In this document: one piece after another, positions 44,080 to 55,967 of the stretch
Layout: each line of letters begins with the position of its first letter
Position numbering within the stretch: the first letter of the stretch is position 1
Source: Icerya purchasi
Lineage: Eukaryota > Arthropoda > Insecta > Hemiptera > Monophlebidae
Direction: 5' to 3'
DNA length: 64,000 nucleotides
Assembly: GCA_039619475.1 (NCBI GenBank)
Contig: CM077115.1
Location: forward strand, 308,464,734 to 308,528,733
Translations under genes and position numbers: made by a program
The notes under the pieces: model-generated
Databases searched by the model: none
What the model was told of the DNA's origin: nothing
Seen by the model: only the letters and a program-made list of their open reading frames with translations

Positions 44080-45955
44080 AAAAAAAAAAAAATACACATA
44101 TATATATATATATAGATGTATATAAATACTAGGAGATTGGTCATTCTTTCGGACTTTAAACTGTATTACTTTGTAAATTTTCATAAAGTCTGCAGCGTTC
44201 ACATATACTAATTTTTTTTTTGAAAAAAGAAGTACACCAATAGGTCAATTAAAAAAGTGGGATTTGGATTAAAATATCAGAAAAACTGAAAGCGCTAGCA
44301 GTGTAATATATGTGAGAGGAATATATTACATTTAATTCTTTTTGGAGACTTTCGGATGCAGGTTAAAAAGAAAATCAATACGGTAAGCGAAAGTTGAAAT
44401 ATATCGATAGGTTATCTGAAAGTTGATATTCTAATTACAATTTAAAGCACTTTCTTTGTCAATCGACCGCTAGAGAACAACACAATAATAATAATAATAA
44501 TATACAAAGTTTTGTGGATAGTACAAAGGAAATATTTAAAACAATACGTATCACTGTTATCGGCTGGAGTGCGATGATAGTTGACTTGGTATCAGTTCAC
44601 TGCGTTTCTGATTCTCGAGATCAATAATTACTCGACTAAATAATTAATACAGCCTACTTACATATAATTTCGGTGCAGTATTAAGAAAAAGGAATTTCTT
44701 CGCAATAGCTAGATATTTTTTCATAAATTCATAAACTATATATGTTCATAGATTTCAATAATGAATTTTTTATGTTTAGCACGCTGATTCAGTATACATA
44801 AATAAATAAATGTTGTCAGAAATAATATATTATTATATTAACTCTGTTCACACAGAAACGTCTAGGACACAATGTTCTATAATCATAGTTTAAATATTTA
44901 AATTTCAGGAACTACTCTACATTTCCACTGTAACTAACATTGTTCACTTTTGTTACATTTTTTTAAAATTTTGGATATTTCATGTTTTTCTTATGTTTTA
45001 ATGAAACGACGTTGATTAAAAAAAAAAAAAAAGCTGTAGCTGTTGCCAGGGCTGTTAACTTTTTCTTATTTTTCTCCCACGACTGTAATACTTCGGGTGC
45101 ATTAGATACAAAGCAAAAAATAAAGAAAATGTCCCTAGTTCCATTCTATAGCAGCTGGAGATATTTTTTTTTTTTTTTTTTTTGAATTGACGTCTTTTCG
45201 CCTTTATAATGTAGAAATAAATAAATGGGCAAAACTTTTAAAACTTAAAGAATCTGGCTTGAACAAAATTATTAATCTCTTCATTAGTTACGGACGAATT
45301 TTTTTATTCTTGAAACAATATGAGCATGAGGATAACGTCTTTTTTGGAATTCGATTACGTATAAAATATAAACCATTTCTCCGAAAATTTCACCTGACCT
45401 TCAAACTTTTAATAAATGATTTAACTTTAATTTAAATATCCTACAATATAAATCTGCACAATCGATATGATATTGCTTTTCATTTAAATTTAATGTTACT
45501 TCTATCCAATTAGGATTATACGTCATCGTAATAAAAAACATTGGTTTACTTAATCTGGCAACAACTGCCATACCATCCTGATATGTTAATTACATATATC
45601 GCGGACCATGTGTACACGAGCTTGGAAGGTAAATTTTTCCTGGTTTGGACCTCCTTCAGCTGCGATACATTCGTCTATTTCACTTCGAGTAGCCATTCTC
45701 GGGATTTTTATTTGATCAAATCTAATAAAAACCGTAATTTTTCTTCTTCCACCTTACACCATATATCAACAAATTATTCTTACCCTAATCTATTTAAATG
45801 CATATATCGTGATTCTGATAATAACAAATATTTGTAATATTTTTTCTGAGATATTTTTTTATTTTTATTATCTACCATATATATTGGTTTAGATTTATAT
45901 TATTATTTACTTTTTTCTTCCGTCGGTTCTTCGAATTTGAAATTCCATCAAACCG
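44080..45955. other. No gene recognised; stray satellite-like fragment
   Basis: AT-rich sequence. At 44335-44395 'GGAGACTTTCGGATGCAGGT' and 'AAAATCAATACGGTAA' match the ~330-bp tandem unit that begins at 45.96 kb, so a broken unit lies outside the array. The frames 45187-45435 and 45541-45837 (plus) have no recognised domain. Confidence 0.5.
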
Positions 45956-45959
45956 TTCA

Positions 45960-48270
45960 TGTGCATTTAACTTTTAAATTTTAGGGCTCCCATATTTTCC
46001 ACATGTTCCAGGAATTCCATTACATTATTTAAAAAAGGGAATGACTCTATGGAAAGTGCTGTGGACTTTTTTTTAGTTTCCAATCTTACCGCTTTCAGCG
46101 TGTATCTTCCCAAATTTTGGTCTCTAAATATCGAAATATTTCGAATCTTATTTTTCCTGTATTTTGGAGACCTTAGTGTGCAGGTTAAGAAAAAAATCAA
46201 TACCGTAACACATATAGATCCGGCTGCGGAATTTTTAAAAAAAAAATTTCCTGGATCTTGATTTTCGAATTTTTCAAAATTTTGAGCACTTTAATTTTAA
46301 AATTTCGGGAGTATCGTATTTTTCGTTATATTTTAGCGGTTGAAATACATCGTTTTAAAAAAAAAGTAAGCTCCCAGCAACCATGGAAAGGGCTGTGAAC
46401 TTTTTTTTAATTTCCAGTATTTTCACGTTAAGCGTGTATTTTTCCAAATTTTACCCCCTAAATATCAACATTTTTTGAGTTTCTTATTTTTCCTGCAATC
46501 TGGAGGACTTAGAATGCAAGTTAAAATGAAAATCAATACTGTAACTCGTATAGATCCAGCTGAGAAATTTTTTAAAAAACTTTTTCTTAAAACATGATTT
46601 TCACATTTTTCAAAATTTGGGTCCTTTGATTTAAAAATTTTTGGGGATCTCGTGTATATCCTATATTCTAGCGGTTGAAATACATCATATAAAAAAAAAG
46701 GTGACCCTCCAACTACCATGGTGAGAGCTGTGGACTCTTTTTTACCGCTTTAAGCGCGTATTTTCGAAAATTTGGTTCCCTAATATCAACATTTTTCGAA
46801 TTTTATATTTTCCCCCTATTCTAGAAACCTTAGTGTGCAGGTTAAGAAGAAAATCAATACCGTAAGTTATATAGAACTGGTTGTGGAATTTTTTTAAAAA
46901 CTTTTTCTTAAAACTTGATTTTCATATTTTTTAAAATTTGAGCCCTTTAATTTTAAAATGTTTGAGGTTTCGTATTTTTCCTATATTCTAGCGATTGAAA
47001 TACATCATTTTAAAAAAAGACTGATCCTCCAGCTACCACGGAAATGGCCGTGGACTTTTTTTTAGTTTCCAAGGATTATCGCTTTGAGAGTGTATTTTCA
47101 CAAATTTTGTTCCCTAAATATCAAAATTTTTCGAATTTTATTATTTTCCTGTATTCTAGAGACCTTTGTATGTAGGTTAAAAAGAAAAGTAATATCGTAA
47201 CTTATATAGAACCGGCTGTAGAGTTTTTTTTTAATTTTTTGCTCAAAACTTAATTTTCACATTTTTCAAAATTTAGGCCCTTTAATTTTAAAATTTTGGG
47301 GATCTCGAATTTTTCTCATATTGAGTGATTGATGCACACATTTTTCAAATTTCATATTTTTCCTGTATTCTCGAAACGTTGATATGCTCGTTATAAAGAA
47401 AATCGAAACTGTAACTCACATAGAACCAGCTATGTAATTTTTTGAAATTTTTTTCTTAAAATTTGATTTTCACATTTTTCAAAGTTTGAGCCCTTTAATT
47501 TTAAAATTTCTGAGGTTTCGTATTTTTCCTATATTCCAGCGGTTAAAATACATAATTTTAAAAAAAAAAAGTGAGCTCCCCGCTACGATGGAAAGCGCTG
47601 TGGACTTTTTTTTTTAGTTTCGAGTCTTACTGCTTTAAGCGTGTATTTTGGCAAATTTTGATCCCTAAATATCAAAATTTTTCGAATTTTGTACTTTTCC
47701 TGTATTTTGAAGAACTTAGTATGTAAGTTAAAATGAAAATCAATGTCGTAACTTATATAGATCCGGCTTCAGAATTTTTTAAAAATTTTTTCCTTGAAAT
47801 TTGGTTTACACATTTTTTAAAATTTGGGCCCTTTAATTTCAAAATTTTGGCGGTTTCGTATTTTTCCTATATTCTTACGATTAAAATACATCATTTAAAA
47901 AAAAAGAGTGCCCTTCCAGCTACCACGGAAAGAGCTATGGACTTTTTTTTAGTTTCCGGGGTTACTGCTTTAAGCATGCATTTTCACAAATTTTGGTCTC
48001 TAAATATCAAAATTTTTCGAATCTTTTATTTTTCCTGTATTCTGGAGAGCTTAGTGTGCAGATTAAAAAGATAATCGTTACCATAACTCATATAGAACCG
48101 GCTGCGGAATTTTTTAAAAATTTATTTCTTCAAACTTGATTTTCACATTTTTCGAAATTTGGGCCCTTTAATTTTAAAATTTTGAGTGTCTTATTATTTT
48201 CTTACGGTGTGACGAAGAAAATACTTTGATTGAAAAAAAAATTAACTCTCTAGCTACTATAGAACGGTCT
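45960..48270 (+). repeat. Tandem array, ~330-bp period, about seven units
   Basis: The phrase 'GGAAAG.GCTGTGGACTTTTTTTTAGTTTCC' starts at about 46047, 46385, 46718, 47037, 47588, 47928 and, degenerate, 48257. Spacings are 338, 333, 319, 551, 340 and 329; the 551 gap includes a partial unit near 47330. A second marker, 'CTTAGTGTGCAGGTTAA.AAGAAAATCAATACCGTAAC', and a third, 'GAACCGGCTG.GGAATTTTTTAAAAA', recur with the same period. Units differ at many sites, so the array is not young. Short frames in it are chance. Confidence 0.85.
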
Positions 48271-48654
48271 GTACGATATTTTTTCTTGCAGCTTTATATA
48301 ATAGATATGCAGTGAAAAATAATAGTCGTTGCGTGTTGCGGTATTTCATTTTACTATTTCGTTTCACAAGCAATTTTCAAGACGTTTCGCGTCAAAAATC
48401 GATTCCGGAATGTCCAAAGAAAAGAAACTAAGTTAACTGGAAACACGTATTCTAGTCGTATCGCTAGCGTTGAGACTATCTAGTTGTACATTCCAGCTGT
48501 ACAGAATAGGTAACGCTCATAGCAATTGTTATACGCAACGCGAGTGTACCGAACTCAAGACTACATTTGGAACTTATTGTAGCCTCTTGTTATCGCGCTA
48601 CAAGTGCAGTCCCGTGTGTGTCTGCTGTGTACTAACTAGCGAGCATTTAATTTA

Positions 48655-49520
48655 ACTAGTGTTCTCGCCCACTGGTCGAAATCCAGCCATAATTATTATT
48701 AAAAATTTGAGAAAAACATATATGAATTTGCATATTTCCAAAAAAAAAAAAATGTCTACTCTTGTACATTTGTTCATTGTACATCTGAGAATATATGCTT
48801 TTATATGAACTTACAATACAAAATAGTTCAGTACTATTATAATTGAATAAAAAATAAATTCATTAAAATAACAGTGACCATCACGGAGGATGACATTATT
48901 AAAACAGAAACAGGTTTAGAAATAAAATTAATACATTGCCCGGAGTTTTGAAGAGAATACGAAGAAGAAAACTGGTGCGGCCAAATGGACAGATGAAAGG
49001 AAGGAGAAGCACAGCCAAACAATGAAGAAATACTGGAGTGAAAGGAAGGAGAAACACAGCCAAACAATGAAGAAATACTGGAGTGAAAGGAAGAAGAAGA
49101 AACAGCCATCATGAAGATATTTCACGTGGTTCATAGTTGGCCAATTCGAATAATAATAATAATAATAACAGTAAATTACAATTTAAAAACCCTCATTTAC
49201 TGATATTAAATGACACTCTAAGACTTAGTACACTGTAAAAAAGCCAATAATGATGATTATTAATAAAAATTAAAACATTTTAATAAGAACAGATTTACTG
49301 GCTATAGCGATTTCATTTTTCCTTTTTTGTATACATTGTTTTATTTAAATAAGAAAAAAATAATAATTGTTTCCGATATTTTTTTACTGATAACACTAAA
49401 GATCGTCAGTAAGTACTAAACAAACAAAAAAAAGAAGAAAATCCGTTAATAAACAGACGAGAAGATGGTACCTGAATTGTTTTGTCTTTGCCTATTTATG
49501 TATAGAAGATTTTTCGTAAT
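48655..49520 (+). repeat. Dispersed repeat, inverted partner of 12405-12868
   Basis: Matches 12405-12868 in reverse complement at both ends and carries about 350 bp extra between 48840 and 49190. On the minus strand its 3' end reads TCGACCAGTGGGCGAGAACACTAG followed by T. The first 15 bases form a small hairpin and CTAG precedes T, as in Helitron 3' ends. This is suggestive only. Confidence 0.6.
48994..49107 (+). repeat. 45-bp tandem repeat, ~2.5 units
   Basis: Units start TGAAAGGAAGGAGAA at 48994, 49039 and 49084 (the last partial). It sits in the extra segment of the dispersed repeat. Confidence 0.9.
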
Positions 49521-49605
49521 AATTTCTGTCGTCGCCCGGGATCAAACTCGAGACTTCCGTAACGGAAGCCAAGCGCTCTAGCAACTAAGCTATCGCGAGA
49601 CTTCA
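49521..49605 (-). mobile_element. tRNA-like SINE head
   Basis: The minus strand reads CGCGATAGCTTAGTTGCTAGAGCGC (A box), then a hairpin CTTCCGTTACGGAAG, then GAGTTTGATCCCGGGCGAC (B box). The acceptor ends pair poorly, so it is not a functional tRNA. It resembles the head at 18440-18505 ('ATCGCGATAGCCT'). It directly precedes the body of the dispersed repeat at 48655-49520, so the two may form one SINE-like unit. Confidence 0.6.
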
Positions 49606-49900
49606 AAAAATAACAGTGGTAGACGTAACAAAGTAAAAAAGGTTGTTCCAATTTATAAAGAAAGTTCCTTCAACATATGATGTGCTCTTTTTAGTTAGTA
49701 AAAACGGCGCAAGAAAATGTAACAATTTGTATTATTCAAAAAGTTTATATTTATCGGTCGCACGAAATCAGTCTTAATTAAATTTAAAAAAAAAAAAAAT
49801 AAATAAAAAAAAATAAATGGAATACGGAAGAACACAAACAAGAACATAGAAGAGGGAAGTTTGTCAGACTTTTTCCCTTACGGTTAATTACCTTTTGACA

Positions 49901-51881
49901 TTACAATTCGGTACTTCTTCGGTAATAGGAAAATCGGAACGGCTCTTCTAAAATATCCATCATCGTTTTTAGACGCTGTTTGTTCTCCGTCGATAAAGTT
50001 TCGCTGCACAACAGTAACGATAGTTGACAGAAAATTTTCAGCTGCTTAACGTATAGGCAGTCATCGAAAAACAAACAGTTTATCGGCGATGGCAGCGGAG
50101 AGATTGATGGCACGTTCAGCGGAAACGGCTCATACTGATTAATAAGTTTTTCGGTATTGTTTAAATGTGATAGCCGCAATTGCGCGTAATGAATCAGTTT
50201 AATCTGTTCCGAGTAAGAAGCGTTCGATCCGGTATAGAACGGATTTAAAACGGTCGTGCTGTTGTTACTAGTCGCGTCGAGTTCGTTCCGATTTAAGAGA
50301 AGTATGCTGAACAGCCATGGTATAATTTGAAGTCTGTCAGGAAGGGGGGTGGTGCTTTTGTAGTCGAAGAACTGTTTCAAACTGTCCGGTTCGAATAAGA
50401 GCATTAGACAGTTACTCGGAGATGCGTAGTAAACGAGATTCGAGCAGAGCAGTCGATGCCGGAGACAGTTGTAAACGCACTTGACCGTTCTGTAGCGAAC
50501 ATCCGGTTCATCGTCTTGTAGCAGTTTTATCAGCGTATTCCACAGGTACGAGTCATTTTTGCCGAGCAAAATTCTATCCGATAAAAACTCGCTGATAACC
50601 AGCAACGACTTAACGATGTTCATTCTGAGTTTGAAGTTAAGTCGAGTACTGTTAACGTTATCGTTTTCGGCGGCCAGCGCCTGCGCCGAAAAATGCGGAT
50701 AAATTCGATGCAACAGGGTTTCTATCGGACTGTCACCTTCGTCGCATTCGGAACCAATCGTACGAATAGTATTCAAACGGTGGAACTGGACGACAAAATG
50801 AGCGATAAACATTAGTTCTAAACCGTTTCCGAATTTTTCGATCGTATTTAAATTTACATCCTCCTTTAAATCATCAATCGTGTAGTCGTTGTCCGATTTA
50901 CGCAGTATTTCGAAGATTGCTATCGAACATTTAACGATATTTTTACGAACGTATCGATCGATAACCCGATCGGAGCAGATCGAGTATTTAAACAGTGTCA
51001 TTAGCAACCGGGAAGTTTTTTCATTGTTCGGCGGCAGTCGAATAATGCAAGCTGTTAAGGTCTTTAACGCGCGAACAGCGACATATTTTCCGCAACAACC
51101 ATTTTTGTTATTGCCGTAGTTTGATAACAACAATTCGATCAAGTCCGATGGATCGGTATTACCTTTAAAGAATAGATCGACAATTAGTTCGACGTATTCG
51201 TCGTAGCCGATTATCGGCGTGGCAAGGTGAGCGATTAATAAGGTCGGACATGAAACAAGAGTAGCGTTTGAAATGGTCGAAATTCCCAACGAGTACAATA
51301 ATCGCCAATTAATCGGACAGACGTTTCCGTTTTGAAATAAAATGGTCGATTTTTCCTGCGGAAATTTTATCGCCGTCGCTGACGTTGTCCGTATGTATTT
51401 CAGCGCCAATAAGTAACCGTGTAACCGATTATTATCGATGCTTGCTCGTGCGATCATTTTCTTCGCTCGCCGCGTAAAATTACGATATAAAAACGAAATT
51501 TCTTTGTGACAGTGTAAATTCACGTAGGCTTTGCTGGCCAGATTTCTTACGTGAAAAATTCGACTACCCAATAATCGACTTGTGCACTTTCTGCTCGAGA
51601 TGACTTTCGATTTCGTGTTAGCTTTCAAAAACTTGAAGCTGCTTACATTCAAACCGGCTAAAATTATCAGTATCGGTACAACGTTCGAGTGTTTCACTAT
51701 CGATCCGGAAGACTCGTTGCACTCGGCAACAGCTCCGTTTAGCTCTCCGATAATGTAATCAAATAGATCGGTCATGGTATCGAATACTTGTTCAAATAAT
51801 TTATTATAGCGAACAGCCTTGCCGCTTTTTTGACCGATTAATTTCAGCTGAATAGCTCCGAATAATTGTAGAGATGCATTT
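49901..51881 (-). CDS. THADA: THADA/Trm732 homologue, terminal coding exon
   Basis: The acceptor (...TTTTTCAG, AG at 51883-51882) is followed by the third base of a split Arg codon and 659 more residues to TAA at 49903-49901. The opening 'NASLQLFGAIQLKLIGQK' continues the previous exon's 'SSGVWTI', as in the DUF2428 domain of THADA. Further family-like stretches are 'IFHVRNLASKAYVNL', 'NNRLHGYLLALKYI' and, near the C-terminus, a HEAT-like 'LLQDDEPDVRYRTVKCV'. The rest is helical-repeat-like and soluble. THADA-family proteins are large armadillo/HEAT scaffolds. Yeast Trm732 helps Trm7 methylate tRNA at position 32, and fly THADA binds the SERCA calcium pump. The frame is intact. Confidence 0.85.
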
Positions 51882-52199
51882 CTGAAAAATAAAAAAAACA
51901 TCATTAATCAAAACGTTTATAGCGCTTTTCGCAAACATCAAATAACTGAGAGTACACTGTTAAACTTATACTCGTTTTCCACTGTTTACGTATTAATTTT
52001 TCACAATATTCACATTTTTCCTTTTAAACTATTACTACAATGTTTACTATTAAATTAAATTTTTGTCTGCTTTTATTATTATTATTATTATTAATTATTA
52101 AACGCGAGCGATGTTTAATTTTGTTCAGATCAGTGCGGGCTTATTCGAATTATTTTCCGTTCCATTACACCACTATGTATATGTATGTATTTATGTATG

Positions 52200-52580
52200 T
52201 AATTGGGTTCCCAGAAGCGGCTCTAACGATAGGGGAGGTTTTAGGGATTTAGATAAATCGATCGGTCAAGGTTCTACGAAACGAGTAATTTTAAAAGGAA
52301 AGAAACCAGTGTTTAATTTTAGGGTTCATTTTAAGAAGTAAGCAATACGCCTATTTGCGATGTGGTCTAAAAAGTAATAATAAATTTATTTACCATCGTT
52401 AATTAAAAATAGATAAAGACATAATATCTTCGTTTTTTTAATGAAATGTATTTATTTACAATTTACTCGGCGGATTTTTAATTATTATGCCAATTCTTCT
52501 CAAATAATGCAGGACATCGTTATAGACTTATAGCCAGATCATAATTAATTACAATATTTCTGGCTTACGAATATTCGTTT
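52200..52580 (+). repeat. Dispersed repeat related to 34830-35180
   Basis: Shares in order 'TTTAGGGATTTA', 'AAGTAAGCAA.ACGC.TATTT', 'TATTTA..ATTTAC', 'CAGGA..TCGTT.TAGA' and 'AATATTTC.GGCTTA.GAATATT' with 34830-35180. Function unknown. Confidence 0.6.
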
Positions 52581-52645
52581 TTCCTTTTTTTTTTTTTTTT
52601 TGGTTATTTTTGTAACGCGACAATATTTCCACATAAAAAAAAATA

Positions 52646-53878
52646 CCAGATCGGACAATTAAGTAATGAGACTGAGTCTATAAAAACCGTTTATTTAAAA
52701 AATGATTCAACAATAACATGATCGCATTCGAAGTAGTTCCTTTCGGCATCAACACAGCGATTCTGTAGATGTTTCCAAGCATTGTAGCAATTCTAGAACG
52801 CTTCAAGTGGGATTTCTGATAGTGTACTCTCATCATGGTCTCTTGGATGTCGTTAATGCATTCAAAATACGTACTTTTTTCCACTTGTTTGACCTTGGGA
52901 AATACAAAAAGAAGTCACATGGTAACAGATTTGGCAAATATGGGAGCTGCGGCAACACTGCAATCCCTTTAGAGGGTAAAAACTCAATATCACTGAACGC
53001 GTTATGGCAAGGTGCATTGTCACGAGATGAAGAATTCACATTCTCGCGATATCTAAACACACTCTGTTGACCTTTTTTTTTCTTTTTTTTTTTTTTTTTG
53101 AAATCTTTCTAGTACAGTCCAGTTGGAACGAACTCCTTATGAACCATCCCACGGTTGTCAAAGAAGCAGATGAGCATGGTCTTCACTTTTAACTTGCCCG
53201 TAAGAATTTTTTTCAGTCTCCGGGCGCCCGGAGACAGCCATTGTTGACTTCTTGGTCTCGAGGTCATACTGAAAAAACCAACTTTCGTTATCCGTAATAA
53301 CACAGTCAAGCAGTGTTGGATCGTTTTCTACCGGTTCCAAACGATCTTGCGCGATTGACATTCGATGATGGTGTTTTTGCTTCTCGGAATGGGTTCTTCG
53401 GCAGTACCATCTTTGCGCACAACTTTTTCAACGCAAAATCACGAGTTAAAATCTGTTTCGCGGTTGATATTTAACTCGTCAGCTAACATTCGAACCGTTA
53501 AATGACAATCTTGGTGGATTACCTTGTCTTCCTCGCTCGCATGGCCGTCTTTAAATTCTTTATGCCAACGAAACACTTGCGCACGACTCATCATAGAGTC
53601 ACTACCATACACTTTTAGCAATTTACCGTACATTTCGATCGTCGAATCGCCTAGTTTAGCACAAAATTTAATCGCCACGCGTTGCTCAAAATTTCGCTTC
53701 TCCATTTTTGTAACGAACATCACTAACACACTCGTGTATAAAACACGGCACAGCTAGAGAACTATTGATCGCACGAGGGTCGCAAAAACGTCTGCCGATA
53801 GGGGAGGGATGCCAGACTGTCGATAGAAATTTGAAAGCCGCAGTGTTACTACAAGCATTATTTAATTGTCAGACCTTG
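52646..53878 (-). mobile_element. mariner element, 1,233 bp, transposase broken
   Basis: TA dinucleotides flank the ends (52644-52645, 53879-53880). The ends are imperfect inverted repeats: CCAGATCGGACAATTAAGTAATGAG on the left and CAAGGTCTGACAATTAAATAATG on the right, reading inward. Minus-strand transposase pieces: 'MEKRNFEQRVAIKFCAKLGD' (N-terminus, 53703) and 'AQVFRWHKEFKDG'. Then 'DNESWFFQYD' (first catalytic Asp), 'KVKTMLICFFDNRGMVHKEF' (second) and 'DNAPCHNAF' with 'LPNLLPCDFFL' (third). The frame shifts repeatedly and part of the linker is gone. It is inactive but its ends look mobilisable. Confidence 0.9.
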
Positions 53879-53880
53879 TA

Positions 53881-55480
53881 TAATACAATGTATACAAAAA
53901 TGCAGCTTTTTGTGTGCATATTACTGCTGAACGTTTGACTGTTTGCAAGTAGTTCCAAATCAGAGTAAAGCGCCCCCAGTTATATTGTCAAATGAACAAT
54001 CTTGCATATACGTATGCAATTTCTTAGAATCGGCTCGAATAATTTTGATAAGATTCAAGAGTTAATATCTAGGAAATGCTATTCGTGTTAGTGGTCAAAC
54101 TTGGATTTAGAGTTTAATAGTAAATTTAACAATTCGCTTATTACCATAATAAATGGAAAATTGAAATTTCGTTATGAAATAAACTTGTTCGTATATATTG
54201 CACACTAACAAACATAAAAATTATAGGGGGAAAATAATAAAAACGATAAACAATAGTGAAAGTTTTACGTGTTAATAAGTATTTAAATAGGCCCCAAAAT
54301 CTTTTAATATAGTACCTTCACGAGGTTAACTAAAATTACAGCACTGTCGAAACTTACACGACATATGTTTGATTCATTTTTTAGAAATTATTTTAAATGG
54401 CACTTTTCAAGTGTGAATGTAACAGCAGTAGAGTTATTAAGGTGGGAAAAATCGGTATAAAAAGCACAACACAGTAATAATAATTTTGGTCAAAGCCAGA
54501 GGTTATATAATTTAAAACATTAGATATTTATCCATTTTAAATAATTTTTAGTTTTCGATATTTAATCGTTTTAATTCAATCATTATTAATTAAATGATAA
54601 TTTAAAAAATAATTCCGAAAAAAAAAAAAATCATTTTTAAACGAAAAAATGAAAGTGAAATTTAAAAAGAAAATTTTCTATTCTTATTTTTGATAAAAAA
54701 TATTATGAAAAATATAATACTTATTGCATAGTAAAAGTTTAAAAAATTAAAAATTTTTTATAACTAAACTAAAGTACCATAGATAATTAAAATTAAACGG
54801 CTTTGTATTATCTAAAAATACAATAGTTTAGCATTTTCGTCTCGAAAACGGACTCTTCCATCAGAAAAAACACTTGATGCTTGTTCACTTGCTACGCCAG
54901 TTGGAGGAAATGAATAACGAACCTCCTTTTTTCAACTCGTCAGAAAAAAATCCAAAATATTAGTAAATCTCAATCCTAGTTTAGTTTTCGGATCAGTTTG
55001 ACAGTTTTTCAGTAAAAAGGCAGACAATTTTTTTTTTTAAATAATAAAAATTATATATTAATATGTACTCGAATTTATATTAAAAAGAAAAAAAAAAGTT
55101 TTACCTTTTTATTTATATACATTGATTTTTAAACTCTTTAAATTATTATTCTTTTTTCTTTTTTTTTCATTTTTACTATTATGCTGTTTTCTCTACTTAA
55201 TAATTATATCCGTATAAAGATTTACCTTAACATAATTGGTTACACATTTTATTTTCGATTTTGTTTTTGTTTAAGAGGAATTTTTTATTTTATGTTTGTA
55301 TTTGGCAAAGAAACAGCGGATCGGGATATTTCATCTTATGAAAAACATACGAGCAATCTGAAATAAGAACGGCCAGTTTACCACGTAACACGTTTATTAA
55401 ATATTATTTTACGCTAATTAGATCTGGATAAGTTGAAAATGGTCAGATGAACGTATAAAATTCCTGTCTATCTAATTTAT
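53881..55480. other. No gene recognised (within THADA intron)
   Basis: AT-rich sequence with no supported frame or terminal repeat. Confidence 0.5.
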
Positions 55481-55743
55481 TTTCCTAGGTCGAATTATTG
55501 GTAACCATTTTGGTCGAATGAGTTGCGCTTATATTATAATTTTTATCAATCGCAATCTCATTTTTAAAGAAACATATGTAATTTATAAATATCAGTAAAT
55601 GTTGCATCGAAAAAAAGAAAAAAAAAAAATGCATCTTGGCAGTACATAATAATGCTAATGTTATGGGATTGCAATATTCCGAATCATATGAATAAACGTA
55701 ACGCAGTGTGACATATAAATGATACGAAAAAAATGAAAAGTAC

Positions 55744-55967
55744 CTTATGGTCCAAACTCCGGATGATAAAAGTTTCAAGCATAAAATAGTAACGTCTTTC
55801 ATATAATGAGCCAAATTTTCGGTAAGCCTTGCATCAGCTACCAGAGCTTTTAATAAGTGTAAAGCGTGCACCTCTGACAATTCTTCATTTGAATTCGACA
55901 TAATTTCTTCATCCGTCACGTTCTTTAGCATAGTATTCAGCTTTGACCAACAGAACGCGAACAGTGG
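55744..55967 (-). CDS. THADA: THADA/Trm732 homologue, internal exon
   Basis: 224-nt exon. The acceptor CGTTTTTTAG (AG at 55969-55968) is followed by CCA CTG TTC, reading 'PLFAFCWSKLNTMLKN'. The exon ends '...LKLLSSGVWTI' plus AG of an Arg codon before GTACTT. 'EVHALHLLKALVADARL' and 'SSGVWTIR' are the DUF2428 signatures of THADA (usual xVHALNxLRxLxxD and SPVWxIRN). The frame starts in phase 0 after the upstream exon and leaves in phase 2. I place the exon start upstream of the first ATG of the open frame because the twelve residues before it continue the family match and end at a clean acceptor. Confidence 0.85.

Larger units (their letters stand above)
51882..55743 (-). other. THADA intron (3,862 bp) hosting a mariner and a dispersed repeat
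   Basis: The donor GTACTTTTC starts at 55743 and the acceptor ends at 51882. Both border codons combine to AG|A (Arg). The intron contains a repeat related to the 33.4-36.5 kb field (52200-52580), a mariner (52646-53878) and 1.8 kb of AT-rich sequence with nothing recognised. Confidence 0.8.

Noticed and set aside
45187..48074. Several short plus- and minus-strand frames between 45 and 48 kb
   Set aside because: Those in 45960-48270 recur with the tandem period and encode phenylalanine-rich noise from T runs. The two before it lack any recognised motif.
48837..49134. Overlapping minus-strand frames with Ser/Phe repeats as a secreted repeat protein
   Set aside because: They are the translation of a 45-bp tandem repeat inside a dispersed element; no start context or splice signals support them.
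49521..49605. Functional tRNA gene on the minus strand
   Set aside because: A and B boxes are present but the acceptor ends pair poorly and the anticodon arm is an over-long hairpin. It fits a SINE head better.
51882..51904. MMFFLFF start of the long THADA frame
   Set aside because: These residues come from the intron's pyrimidine tract. The exon starts at 51881 in the middle of an Arg codon shared with the exon ending at 55744.
55485..55743. Extension of the internal THADA frame past 'WTIR' (YFSFFSYH...)
   Set aside because: It runs through a GTAC donor into low-complexity sequence, and the family match resumes only at 51881.
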